From assembly GCA_002347285.1 (NCBI GenBank), contig DDXW01000016.1:52878-82640 (forward strand): a DNA stretch of 29,763 nt, read 5' to 3'. Under the pieces are notes generated by a model that had not been told where the DNA came from, searched no databases, and saw only the letters and a list, made by a program, of their open reading frames with translations. Position numbers and translations under genes: made by a program. Of this stretch, positions 10,312 through 17,340 are shown one piece after another (the first letter of the stretch is position 1; each line of letters opens with the position of its first letter). The DNA is from Rhodocyclaceae bacterium UBA2250. Its GTDB lineage: Bacteria; Pseudomonadota; Gammaproteobacteria; Burkholderiales; Rhodocyclaceae.

Positions 10312-10635
10312 ATGAAGCGCCTGCTGGCGTCGTGCATCGGCGGCCTGGGGGGAGTCCTCCAGGCCGCCGTTGTTTTTGCGCAGGCCGTCGAGGTCGGCAT
10401 CAGGGACTACCACTACCATCCGCACGAGTTGAAGATCGAGAGCGGCACTACGGTGAAGTGGGTCAATCACGAAAAGCGCACGAGCCACTCGATCCTGTTC
10501 CTCGGCAAGGACGGCTTCGAGTCCGACCGCATCTTCCCCGGCGAAAGCTGGCAGCGCAAGTTCGACCAGCCCGGCCGTTATGAATATTCCTGTGGCCCGC
10601 ATCCCGAAATGAAAGGCGTCGTCGAGGTCGAATAA
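10312..10635 (+). CDS. Periplasmic cupredoxin (plastocyanin/azurin-like type 1 copper protein)
   Basis: A 107-residue small blue copper protein, a candidate electron donor to NirS or to the preceding cytochrome. It has a signal peptide (MKRLLASCIGGLGGVLQAAVVFAQA) and one cupredoxin domain. The expected copper ligands are visible: His59 (RTSHS) and the loop C94-x2-H97-x2-M100 (SCGPHPEM). The ATG follows the stop of the preceding gene by 3 bases, so they appear co-transcribed. The DNA encoding the signal peptide contains a long hairpin followed by a T-rich tract that looks exactly like an intrinsic terminator (listed separately), which could reduce copper-protein output relative to the cytochrome. 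Its stop codon overlaps the second copy of the dispersed repeat. Confidence 0.87.
   Translation: MKRLLASCIGGLGGVLQAAVVFAQAVEVGIRDYHYHPHELKIESGTTVKWVNHEKRTSHSILFLGKDGFESDRIFPGESWQRKFDQPGRYEYSCGPHPEMKGVVEVE
10338..10377 (+). terminator. Terminator-like hairpin inside the cupredoxin signal-peptide coding region
   Basis: CGGCGGCCTGG (10338-10348) pairs perfectly with CCAGGCCGCCG (10359-10369), followed by TTGTTTTT (10370-10377). It has the form of an intrinsic terminator but lies 26 bases inside the open reading frame that starts at 10312. It would either end most transcripts after the cytochrome gene or act as an internal attenuator. Confidence 0.6.
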
Positions 10636-10663
10636 ACTCGGCGCTGGCGGGGCGGCGTGCGGC
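10634..10663 (+). repeat. Dispersed GC-rich repeat, copy 2 (cupredoxin stop / mocR start)
   Basis: Full 30-base form of the repeat, from AAACTCGG to GTGCGGC. It differs from the copy at 14317-14346 at one base. It overlaps the cupredoxin stop codon and the possible GTG start of the next gene. Confidence 0.8.
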
Positions 10664-12180
10664 AGCCATATCTGCGCGTCGATTCACAACACATTTCATA
10701 TTCCATAAGCAACGTGCGTAGAGGCCTGCTGCAGCTTCCCTTTCGTGTCAGCCGCGACACTCCCGTCTCGCTGCAGGATCAGGTGTGCCTGGAGTTGCGC
10801 CGCTTGATCGTCGGAGGAGCCTTGCATCCCGGCGATCCGCTGCCTTCCCTGCGGGCATTGTCGGAACAACTCGGCGTGTCGCGGAACACGGTGATAGCCG
10901 CCTACGAAAAACTGGCGATCGAGGGTTACGTTCGCAATACCGCACGACGCGGAGTGTTCGTGAGCGAGCGATTGCCGGAAGCGTGCCTGACCGTTTCGAG
11001 CCCGCTTCCTGCCGAGGCAAAGCGACGGCCGCGGATACTCAGCAAACTTCCTGCGCTACGGCAGCCGGGTGTCGCGATCGGCAACTCCGGGTGCACGATC
11101 GATTTTCGGCTCGGCTGCCCGGCGGCGGAAGCTTTCCCGCGCGAATTCTGGACGGAATGGTCCGCCATCCTGCTGCGACACCCCGGGCGGAATGTCGCCG
11201 ACTATCCGGATCCCGGTGGCCTGGCCGAACTGCGCGAGGCGCTGGCAAGCTATCTGGGGTCTTCGCGCGGAATCGTTGCTCGGCCGGAAGACATCGTCAT
11301 AGTCAATGGCATTCAGGAGGCGATCAACCTGATGGCCTGGCTTTTCGTCGACACACGCAAGCCGGTCGTTACCGAGTCGCCGTGCTATGCCGGTGCGTAT
11401 AACGCCCTGCTCGGTCAGCGCGCCCGCATCGAGCTGGTTCCGGTCGATTCCCAGGGCATCGATCTTGCCGAGGCCGCGCTGCCTGCGTGTTCGCTGCTAT
11501 ACGTGACGCCATCCCACCAATATCCGCTGGGAGGAACGCTGTCCTTGGAGCGCAGGCATTACCTGATCGAGTGGGCTCGCCGCCGCGGCGCCTATATTCT
11601 CGAAGATGACTACGATGCCGATTTCCGCTACATCGAGTCGCCGCTGCCCGCTTTGGCCGCCATGGACAAGGCGGAGACCACCGTGTATCTGGGCACCTTT
11701 TCCAAGTGCATCGGGCCGGGACTCCGCGTCGGCTACATGGTATGCCCGCCGCATCTGTCGCCCGCGGTGCGCGAGGCCAAGGCGCTGCTGAACAACGGCT
11801 CCCCCTGGCTGCCGCAGGCCATCCTGGCGCGCATGATTGCGTCGGGGGAGTTCGTCGCCCACCTGCGCCGCATTCTCAAGCTGTATCGAAGCCGGCGTGA
11901 CAGGCTGATCGAGGGATTGGCGGCATTGGGCGGTTCCATCGCCGGTTCGGATGGCGGAATGCATGTGGCATGGACGCTGCCCCCCGGCGCTCCCGATGCC
12001 AATTCCATCGAGGCGCGACTGCGCGCCAGGGATATCAAGGTGTACACGCTGGCAGACGTTGCTGTCGTCGGGGGCGATTCGGAGATTGGCAGGCGCACAT
12101 TGTTCCTGGGGTTTGCTTCCCAGTCCGAAACGGCGATTGACCGAGCGCTCGGCGAACTGGCCAACTCGCTCGCTGCCTAG
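10657..12180 (+). CDS. MocR-family transcriptional regulator (GntR DNA-binding domain fused to PLP aminotransferase-like domain)
   Basis: A 507-residue regulator. The N-terminal GntR winged helix (about residues 36-105) shows SLQDQVCLELRRLI, PLPSLRALSEQLGVSRNTV and YEKLAIEGYV. The fold type I aminotransferase-like domain (about 145-505) carries the PLP lysine Lys350 in GTFSKCIGPGLRVGY, the EDDYDADFRY segment, and SPCYAGA and TPSHQYPLGG. MocR proteins such as GabR and PdxR use PLP as effector sensor and bind direct repeats; no catalytic job is expected. The start is uncertain: GTG at 10657 lies inside the dispersed repeat, while GTG at 10714, after an AT-rich stretch with TTTCATATTCCATA, fits the domain start equally well. 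Codon use looks less GC-biased than in its neighbours (ATA and CGA codons appear), which may mean acquisition. No MocR regulator of nir genes is known to me. Confidence 0.88.
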   Translation: MRQPYLRVDSQHISYSISNVRRGLLQLPFRVSRDTPVSLQDQVCLELRRLIVGGALHPGDPLPSLRALSEQLGVSRNTVIAAYEKLAIEGYVRNTARRGVFVSERLPEACLTVSSPLPAEAKRRPRILSKLPALRQPGVAIGNSGCTIDFRLGCPAAEAFPREFWTEWSAILLRHPGRNVADYPDPGGLAELREALASYLGSSRGIVARPEDIVIVNGIQEAINLMAWLFVDTRKPVVTESPCYAGAYNALLGQRARIELVPVDSQGIDLAEAALPACSLLYVTPSHQYPLGGTLSLERRHYLIEWARRRGAYILEDDYDADFRYIESPLPALAAMDKAETTVYLGTFSKCIGPGLRVGYMVCPPHLSPAVREAKALLNNGSPWLPQAILARMIASGEFVAHLRRILKLYRSRRDRLIEGLAALGGSIAGSDGGMHVAWTLPPGAPDANSIEARLRARDIKVYTLADVAVVGGDSEIGRRTLFLGFASQSETAIDRALGELANSLAA

Positions 12181-12254
12181 TCCGACGTGCGGTTCAGGGC
12201 CGCGCGACAATGGACGGGCAGAATCCTGCTGTGACCATCGTCCGATACCACACT

Positions 12255-12292
12255 GACTCCATGGGATTGTCGGCGACCGCAATAGACTCCAT
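12255..12292. promoter_or_regulatory. Direct repeat GACTCCAT (30-bp period), candidate MocR operator
   Basis: GACTCCAT occurs at 12255-12262 and 12285-12292, exactly 30 bp apart (about three helical turns). Between them ATTG (12266-12269) and CAAT (12280-12283) form the ends of an imperfect palindrome. This layout resembles the direct repeats with an intervening inverted repeat bound by GabR-type MocR regulators. It lies between the MocR gene and the NirN-like gene. Confidence 0.4.
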
Positions 12293-12334
12293 CGATAAGG
12301 AATCTTTCCACTTTCTTCAATGATGGAGGTTGTC

Positions 12335-13903
12335 ATGAAACAGAAGGTCATCGTTGCGGCCGTGGCCGCGCTCGTCCCGTTTTGCGGCGTTTCTCTATCC
12401 GTGTCGGCTGCCGAGCCGGCTCCCGAGGTGAAGCAGCTGTTCCAGGATAACTGCGGCACCTGCCATGGTGCCGACCGCGGCGGCTATATCGGGCCGGCCC
12501 TGACGAAAGAGCGTGTTGGCGGCATGTCCGCAAATGCCCTGCGGGCCATGATCATTTCCGGCATCCCGGATACGCTGATGCCCCCCTGGGCCGCGAAGCT
12601 GTCCGACGAGCAGATTCGTGCGCTGGTTGGCCTGATCCAGGCGCACCCCAAGGACCAGCTCGAATGGTCGCTCGAGGATGCGCAGAAAACGGTGAAGGTG
12701 CTGGCGACGCCCGACATGCAGGTCAATCGCCCGACCTACCAGGCCGACGTCATGGATCTCGTCGCCGTCATGGGCCGCGGCCGCTACGGCAACGGCGCCG
12801 AATCGAAAGTCGTCTTCTTCGACGGCAAGACCAACAAGGTGGTCGGCGAGGTGCCGACCGGCACCGCGCCCCATATCCTGCGCTACGACCCGACCAATCC
12901 GCGCTGGGCCTTCGTCAAGACGGACAAGAGCGAAATCTTCAAGATCGACCTGTACACGATGAAGGCGCTGCGCAGCGTGCGTGCCGGCCTGACCGGTCCG
13001 TCGCTCGACATCTCGGCCGACGGCAAGTGGCTGATCGCCGGCTCCTTCATTCCCGGCATGGCGATGATCCTCAAGGCCGAAACGCTCGAACCGGTGAAGT
13101 ACATCAAGCTGGAGGGGAACGACATCGACGGCAAGTTCGTCGCCTCGCGCTCCGGCGGCATCCACGCCAGCGCCTATGGCAACCAGTTCGTCATCAACGT
13201 CAAGGATGCCGGCCAGGTCTGGCTCGTCGATCTGAACAAGCCGGAGCTGCCGATCACCAAGATCGAAAAGGTCGGCCGCTTCCTGCATGACTCCTTCCTC
13301 TCGCGCGACGGCCGCTACGTGATGGTGGCCGACTACAAGAGCGACAAGGTCGCGGTCATCGACCTGAAGGAGAAGGCGCACATCCGCGACATTCCGGCCG
13401 GCTGCACCCCCCACCTCGGATCGGGCAGCATCACCAAGGTCGGCGACCGCTATCTCGCCTTCGGCACCAACATCGGTTCGTGCGACAAGGGCCACCTGGT
13501 CACCGTCTGGGACATGAAGGACTTCTCGGTGGTCAAGCAGATTCCGGTCGCGGGCCCGACCGAATCACCGGCCGCCCATCCGGCCGCGCCCTATGTCGCC
13601 GTCGATATCGTCACCAACGACAAGCGCGCCAAGCTCGTGCAACTCATCGACAAGAGCAGCCTCGAGGTGGTCAAGACCCTCGATGTCGGCGGGCATTCGC
13701 ACTTCCCCGAATACAACCGGGACGGGCGCTACCTGTACGTCAGCGCAGGCTATGCCGGCGACAAGGTGCGGATCTACGATTCGAAGACCCTCGAACTCGT
13801 CGCCGAACACAAGATGCAGGTACCGGCGGGGATCTTCGCCCATGCCAGAACCTTGTGGGGAGGCACAAAGGGGCTTGAAGAAGAGAAGGTGGCGGCACGC
13901 TAG
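12335..13903 (+). CDS. nirN: NirN-like cytochrome c / haem d1-propeller protein (NirS paralogue)
   Basis: A 522-residue periplasmic protein of the NirS/NirN/NirF superfamily. NirN is the dehydrogenase that makes the acrylate side chain of haem d1 before transfer to NirS. After a signal peptide (MKQKVIVAAVAALVPFCGVSLSVSA) comes a short c-type domain, CGTCH at residues 40-44 with likely axial Met82 (DTLMPPW), then the d1-type propeller. Three histidines match NirS by eye: His180 (TAPHILRY), His318 (FLHDSF) and His360 (TPHLGSGS), the last two again 42 apart. The short NirN-type haem c domain favours NirN, but retention of both NirS pocket histidines leaves a divergent cd1 reductase possible. The ATG at 12335 is chosen for the GGAGGT 4 bases upstream; an ATG at 12320 is in frame. 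No FNR-type box is visible before it. Confidence 0.78.
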   Translation: MKQKVIVAAVAALVPFCGVSLSVSAAEPAPEVKQLFQDNCGTCHGADRGGYIGPALTKERVGGMSANALRAMIISGIPDTLMPPWAAKLSDEQIRALVGLIQAHPKDQLEWSLEDAQKTVKVLATPDMQVNRPTYQADVMDLVAVMGRGRYGNGAESKVVFFDGKTNKVVGEVPTGTAPHILRYDPTNPRWAFVKTDKSEIFKIDLYTMKALRSVRAGLTGPSLDISADGKWLIAGSFIPGMAMILKAETLEPVKYIKLEGNDIDGKFVASRSGGIHASAYGNQFVINVKDAGQVWLVDLNKPELPITKIEKVGRFLHDSFLSRDGRYVMVADYKSDKVAVIDLKEKAHIRDIPAGCTPHLGSGSITKVGDRYLAFGTNIGSCDKGHLVTVWDMKDFSVVKQIPVAGPTESPAAHPAAPYVAVDIVTNDKRAKLVQLIDKSSLEVVKTLDVGGHSHFPEYNRDGRYLYVSAGYAGDKVRIYDSKTLELVAEHKMQVPAGIFAHARTLWGGTKGLEEEKVAAR

Positions 13904-13923
13904 GACGATCTGACGGAAACACC

Positions 13924-14232
13924 ATGAACCGGATTGTCAAAGCATCACTTCCCGTTCTGCTTGCCGGAGCGCTCGCCGCTCCGGCATTTGCGGAAAGCCC
14001 GGCGGCAGCCCTCGTCGAAAGCCTGTGCGCATCGTGCCATGGCATCGATGGCAACAGCGCCACCGACGAGTACCCCAACATCGGGGGGCAGAAGCGCGCC
14101 TATCTCGTCAAGCAATTGCAGGATTTCCGCTCCAAGCGGCGCGAGAACGAGATCATGAATCCCCTCGCGGAGCCCCTGACGGACGAGGTCATCCGGGCGC
14201 TTGCCGACCACTATTCCGCGCAGAGCAAATAG
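13924..14232 (+). CDS. Monohaem periplasmic cytochrome c (c553/c4-half type)
   Basis: A 102-residue class I cytochrome c, a candidate electron donor or acceptor for NirS or for the NirN-like protein just upstream. The signal peptide MNRIVKASLPVLLAGALAAPAFA is followed by CASCHG (haem c, residues 35-39), the YPNIGGQKRAYLVKQL segment seen in each half of cytochrome c4, and likely axial Met78 (EIMNPLAEPL). It lies 20 bases after the NirN-like gene and is probably in the same transcript. It could fill the role of NirM (c551) of Pseudomonas, but its sequence is of c4/c553 type; the partner is inferred. Confidence 0.87.
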   Translation: MNRIVKASLPVLLAGALAAPAFAESPAAALVESLCASCHGIDGNSATDEYPNIGGQKRAYLVKQLQDFRSKRRENEIMNPLAEPLTDEVIRALADHYSAQSK

Positions 14233-14258
14233 CCTGCGCATGAAATAGGTAACCTGCT

Positions 14259-14293
14259 GATCGCGCGAGCCTGTTCCAAAGGCTGGCGCGGTC
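14259..14293 (+). terminator. Long imperfect hairpin after the monohaem cytochrome gene
   Basis: GATCGCGCGAGCCT (14259-14272) pairs with AGGCTGGCGCGGTC (14280-14293) at 12 of 14 positions over a 7-base loop. No T-tract follows. It may mark the 3' end of the nirN-cytochrome transcript before the separate nirC promoter. Confidence 0.4.
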
Positions 14294-14316
14294 GGCGCCG
14301 TCGCCGCCGCGTATGC

Positions 14317-14346
14317 AAACTCGGCGCTGGCGAGGCGGCGTGCGGC
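14317..14346 (+). repeat. Dispersed GC-rich repeat, copy 3 (nirC promoter region)
   Basis: A 30-base copy identical to 10634-10663 except for one G-to-A change (GGCGAGGCGG). It ends 2 bases before the FNR-type box at 14349, so it sits directly upstream of the nirC-operon promoter. Confidence 0.8.
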
Positions 14347-14348
14347 TG

Positions 14349-14362
14349 TTGATATGCGTCAA
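14349..14362 (+). promoter_or_regulatory. FNR/DNR-type box of the nirC-F-DL-G-H operon
   Basis: TTGATATGCGTCAA fits the consensus with one substitution (GTCAA for ATCAA). A class II promoter would start near 14397, with GATGCT (14385-14390) as a weak -10. That is only about 2 bases before the nirC ATG at 14399, so a nearly leaderless mRNA is possible. Confidence 0.8.
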
Positions 14363-14398
14363 TGCAGGCGGGTGCCAATCCGGCGATGCTCCGTTCCC

Positions 14399-14734
14399 AT
14401 GAAAGCCCCAACTGGATTGCTTGGCCTGCTGCTGGTGTGCAGCTGCGCGACTGCCATGGAAGGCCAAGCGCCTTCGGTGCAGCGCCAGCGCGAGCTGACG
14501 CATCTGGTACGCCAGGACTGCGGCTCCTGCCACGGCATGCAACTCACCGGCGGCCTGGGGTTGCCTCTGACGCCCGAGGCATTGAAGGACCGGCCGTTCG
14601 ACGGCCTGGTGGCGACGGTCTATTACGGCCGGCCGGGTACGGCCATGCCGCCGTGGCAAAGTATCATCACCGAACAGGAGGCGGCGTGGATCGTACGGCA
14701 ATTGATGCAGGGTTTTCCCGAGGAAAAACGATGA
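14399..14734 (+). CDS. nirC: Cytochrome c55X, haem d1 maturation locus protein NirC
   Basis: A 111-residue periplasmic monohaem cytochrome of the NirC type, linked to haem d1 maturation or to electron delivery to NirS. After the signal sequence MKAPTGLLGLLLVCSCATA come the NirC hallmarks RQRELTHLVRQDCGSCHGM (haem c at residues 41-45), LTGGLGLPLTPEAL, and YYGRPGTAMPPW, with likely axial Met83. The ATG at 14399 is preferred over an upstream ATG at 14354, which lies in the FNR box and gives no signal peptide. No Shine-Dalgarno is visible before 14399, in keeping with a very short leader. Its stop overlaps the nirF start (ATGA), so it leads the operon. Confidence 0.9.
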   Translation: MKAPTGLLGLLLVCSCATAMEGQAPSVQRQRELTHLVRQDCGSCHGMQLTGGLGLPLTPEALKDRPFDGLVATVYYGRPGTAMPPWQSIITEQEAAWIVRQLMQGFPEEKR

Positions 14735-15876
14735 AACTGATTTTTGCTGCCTTCGCTGCGCTGGCTCTTGTTGGGTGCGCGCAGTCTCCGCTGCGCGGCA
14801 CGGGGGACCTAGGCGTCGTCATCGAACGCGCCGACGGGCGCATCGCCATCGTCGACACTTCGGCGCGTGCCGTGCTTGGCCGGGTCGAAGGCCTGGGCGA
14901 TCTGTCGCATGCCTCTGCCGTCTTCTCGCGCGACGGTCGGTATGCCTACGTGTTCGGCCGCGACGGCGGACTCACGAAGGTCGATATCCTCGGCCAGCGG
15001 ATCGAGAAGCGCGTGATGCAGGCCGGCAACAGCATCGGCGGTGCGATCTCGCAGGACGGTCGTCTCGTCGTGGCGCAGAACTACACGCCCGGCGGCATCA
15101 AGGTCTTCGACGCAGAGACGCTCGAATTGCTCTCCGAAGTGCCGACGCAGTCCAAGGTGGTCGGGCTCGCCGACCTGGCGGGACAGAAGTTCGCCTACGC
15201 GCTGTTCGACAAGGGCGAGATCTGGGTGTCCGACCTGTCTGATCCGCGCCATCCGCAGACGCAGAAGTTCCCGGCGGGGCAGCAGCCCTACGACGGGCTG
15301 GTGACCCCCGACGGCCGCTACTACATGGCGGGCCTGTTCGGCGAGGACGGCATCGCGCTGCTCGACACCTGGCAGCCGGAGCAGGGGGCGCGCAAGATCC
15401 TCGAAAACTACGGCAAGGGCCAGGAAAAACTGCCGGTGTTCAAGATGCCGCATCTGCGCGGCTGGGCGGTGGCGGGCAACCAGGCCTATCTGCCCGCGAT
15501 CGGCCGCCACGAGGTGCTGGTGGTCGACAAGGGCAACTGGCAGGAAACCGGCCGCATCCAGGTCAAGGGCCAGCCGGTGTTCGTCATGGCGCGTCCCGAC
15601 GGTCGCCAGGTGTGGGTAAACTTCGCCTTTCCCGACAACGGCTGGGTGCAGGTGATCGACACCCTCAAGGGCGAGGTGGTGCAGACTCTGCAGCCGGGCA
15701 AGGCGATCCTGCACATGGAATTCACGCCGCGCGGCGAGCATGTCTGGCTGTCGGCACGCGACGATCATGCAGTCTCGATCTACGATACGCGGACGTTTGC
15801 GCGCATCGGAACGCTGCCGGCGCAGAGCCCCTCCGGCATCTTCTTCACCAGCCGCGCGGCGCGCACGGGCTTCTGA
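14731..15876 (+). CDS. nirF: Haem d1 biosynthesis lipoprotein NirF
   Basis: Acts in haem d1 formation; the family binds a d1 precursor and interacts with NirN and NirS in the periplasm. The 381-residue product has a lipoprotein signal peptide, MKLIFAAFAALALVGC with lipidated Cys16, so it is membrane anchored, then a d1-type beta propeller without a haem c domain. His60 (LSHASAVFSRDGRYAY) corresponds to the essential d1-binding histidine of the family. Repeated propeller motifs such as SRDGRYAYVFGRDG and PDGRYYMAG are clear. It overlaps nirC by 4 bases and its stop overlaps the nirDL start by one base. Confidence 0.95.
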   Translation: MKLIFAAFAALALVGCAQSPLRGTGDLGVVIERADGRIAIVDTSARAVLGRVEGLGDLSHASAVFSRDGRYAYVFGRDGGLTKVDILGQRIEKRVMQAGNSIGGAISQDGRLVVAQNYTPGGIKVFDAETLELLSEVPTQSKVVGLADLAGQKFAYALFDKGEIWVSDLSDPRHPQTQKFPAGQQPYDGLVTPDGRYYMAGLFGEDGIALLDTWQPEQGARKILENYGKGQEKLPVFKMPHLRGWAVAGNQAYLPAIGRHEVLVVDKGNWQETGRIQVKGQPVFVMARPDGRQVWVNFAFPDNGWVQVIDTLKGEVVQTLQPGKAILHMEFTPRGEHVWLSARDDHAVSIYDTRTFARIGTLPAQSPSGIFFTSRAARTGF

Positions 15877-16868
15877 TGAGCGCCGCGATGCCCAATGCCG
15901 CAATGCCGGCGCAGACGCTCGAGTTCCGTCTGCTCAACGAGTTCCAGCGCGACTTCCCGCTGATATCCGCGCCGTTCGCCGAGATCGCGCAGCGCGTCGG
16001 CAGCGACGAGGCGACGGTGCTGGCGACCCTGCAGCGGCTGCAGCAGGACGGTGCGATCAGCCGCATCGGCGCGGTATTCGCGCCGCGCGCGGTCGGGGCG
16101 AGCACGCTCGCCGCGCTGGCCGTGCCGCCTGAGCGGCTCGACGCGGTGGCGGCACAGGTCAGCGCCCATCCCGGCGTCAATCACAACTACGAGCGCGAGC
16201 ATCGCTACAACCTCTGGTTCGTCGCGACCGCGGCCGACGAGGCGGCGCTCGCTGCGCTGCTCGCCGACATCGGCGCGACGACGGGGCTGCCGCCGATCGC
16301 CCTGCCGCTCGTCGAGGAGTTCCACATCGACCTCGGCTTCGACCTTGTCCACGGCGGCAAGGTGCAGCACGCCGCGCGTCGCTGCGAGCGGCGGCCGACC
16401 AGCGACAGCGATCGCCGTCTGGTCGCGGTCCTGCAGCCCGGCCTGCCGCTGGTGGCACGGCCCTTCGCCGCACTCGCGCAGCAGGCCGGTCTCGAAGAGT
16501 CGGCGCTGGTGGGGCGGCTCGCGGCATGGCTCGACGACGGCTGCATCAAGCGTTTCGGCGTCGTGGTGCGCCACCACGAACTGGGCTACCGCGCCAACGC
16601 GATGGTCGTCTTCGACGTGCCGGACGAGGAGGTGAGCGCCGTCGGCCAGCGGCTCGCGCGCGAGGCGGGCGTGACGCTCTGCTATCGCCGCGCCCGCTGT
16701 CTGCCGCATTGGCGCCACAATCTCTTCTGCATGGTGCATGGCCGGTCGCGCGCCGAAGTGGAGCCGGTCATCGCCCGACTGTCCGCCGTCGCCGGCCATC
16801 CCTGCCAGGCACTGTTCAGCCTGCGCCGCTTCAAACAGTGCGGCGCCAAGTATTTTGAAGCCGCCTGA
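15876..16868 (+). CDS. nirDL: Sirohaem decarboxylase, NirD-NirL fusion
   Basis: Part of the sirohaem decarboxylase that removes two acetate side chains from sirohaem to give 12,18-didecarboxysirohaem, an early step of haem d1 synthesis in the cytoplasm. The 330-residue protein is a tandem fusion of two Lrp/AsnC-like (AhbA/B-family) modules. The first, NirD-like (about 12-166), ends EEFHIDLGFDLVHG and has HNYEREHRYNLWFV. The second, NirL-like (about 180-328), has RAMVV-type core strands, CYRRARCLPHWRHNLFCMVHG, and a C-terminal KYFEAA. Each module has an N-terminal winged helix. Separate nirD and nirL genes occur in Pseudomonas; fused forms are known in other denitrifiers. The start overlaps the nirF stop (TGATG). 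Confidence 0.93.
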   Translation: MSAAMPNAAMPAQTLEFRLLNEFQRDFPLISAPFAEIAQRVGSDEATVLATLQRLQQDGAISRIGAVFAPRAVGASTLAALAVPPERLDAVAAQVSAHPGVNHNYEREHRYNLWFVATAADEAALAALLADIGATTGLPPIALPLVEEFHIDLGFDLVHGGKVQHAARRCERRPTSDSDRRLVAVLQPGLPLVARPFAALAQQAGLEESALVGRLAAWLDDGCIKRFGVVVRHHELGYRANAMVVFDVPDEEVSAVGQRLAREAGVTLCYRRARCLPHWRHNLFCMVHGRSRAEVEPVIARLSAVAGHPCQALFSLRRFKQCGAKYFEAA

Positions 16869-17340
16869 GGCGCGGCAAGAGGCCGGGGTCGCCGCGTTCG
16901 ACGCGACCGACCGGGCGCTGATCAACGCACTGCAAGGCGGTTTCCCCTTGTGCGACGCGCCGTATCGTGACGTCGGCGAACCCTTGGGTCTGTCGGAAGA
17001 GGAGGTGCTTGTCCGCCTGCAGAGCCTGCTCGAACGCAAGGTGCTGACGCGCTTCGGGCCGATGTACCAGGTCGAGCGGATCGGCGGCGCGTTCGTGCTG
17101 GCGGCGCTCAAGGTGCCGGCAGCCGACTACGAGAAGGTGGCCGCGGCGGTGAATGCGCTGCCCGAAGTCGCCCACAACTACCGGCGCGAGCATGCGCTCA
17201 ACATGTGGTTCGTGCTCGCCACCGAAACGCCTGAAGGCATCGCCGCGGCCATCGACAAGATCGAGGCGGCGACCGGCCTCGAGGTCTTCGCCTTCCCGAA
17301 GGAACGCGAATACTTCGTCGAGATGAAGCTCCATGCCTGA
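16855..17340 (+). CDS. nirG: Sirohaem decarboxylase subunit NirG
   Basis: A 161-residue Lrp/AsnC-like (AhbA/B-family) module acting with NirDL and NirH as sirohaem decarboxylase. Diagnostic stretches are DRALINALQGGFPLCDAPY, RFGPMYQVERIGGAFVLAA, HNYRREHALNMWFVLATE, and the typical NirG ending FPKEREYFVEMKLHA. No ATG or GTG lies near the domain start. TTG at 16855 overlaps the end of nirDL by 14 bases and gives a sensible N-terminus (LKPPEARQEAG), so translational coupling is likely; no clear Shine-Dalgarno is seen. Its 3' end overlaps nirH by 8 bases. Confidence 0.9.
   Translation: MKPPEARQEAGVAAFDATDRALINALQGGFPLCDAPYRDVGEPLGLSEEEVLVRLQSLLERKVLTRFGPMYQVERIGGAFVLAALKVPAADYEKVAAAVNALPEVAHNYRREHALNMWFVLATETPEGIAAAIDKIEAATGLEVFAFPKEREYFVEMKLHA

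Noticed and set aside
13924..14232. Calling the monohaem cytochrome NirM (c551).
   Set aside because: Its sequence around the haem and the YPNIGGQ segment is of c553/c4 type, not c551; only the role might be equivalent.
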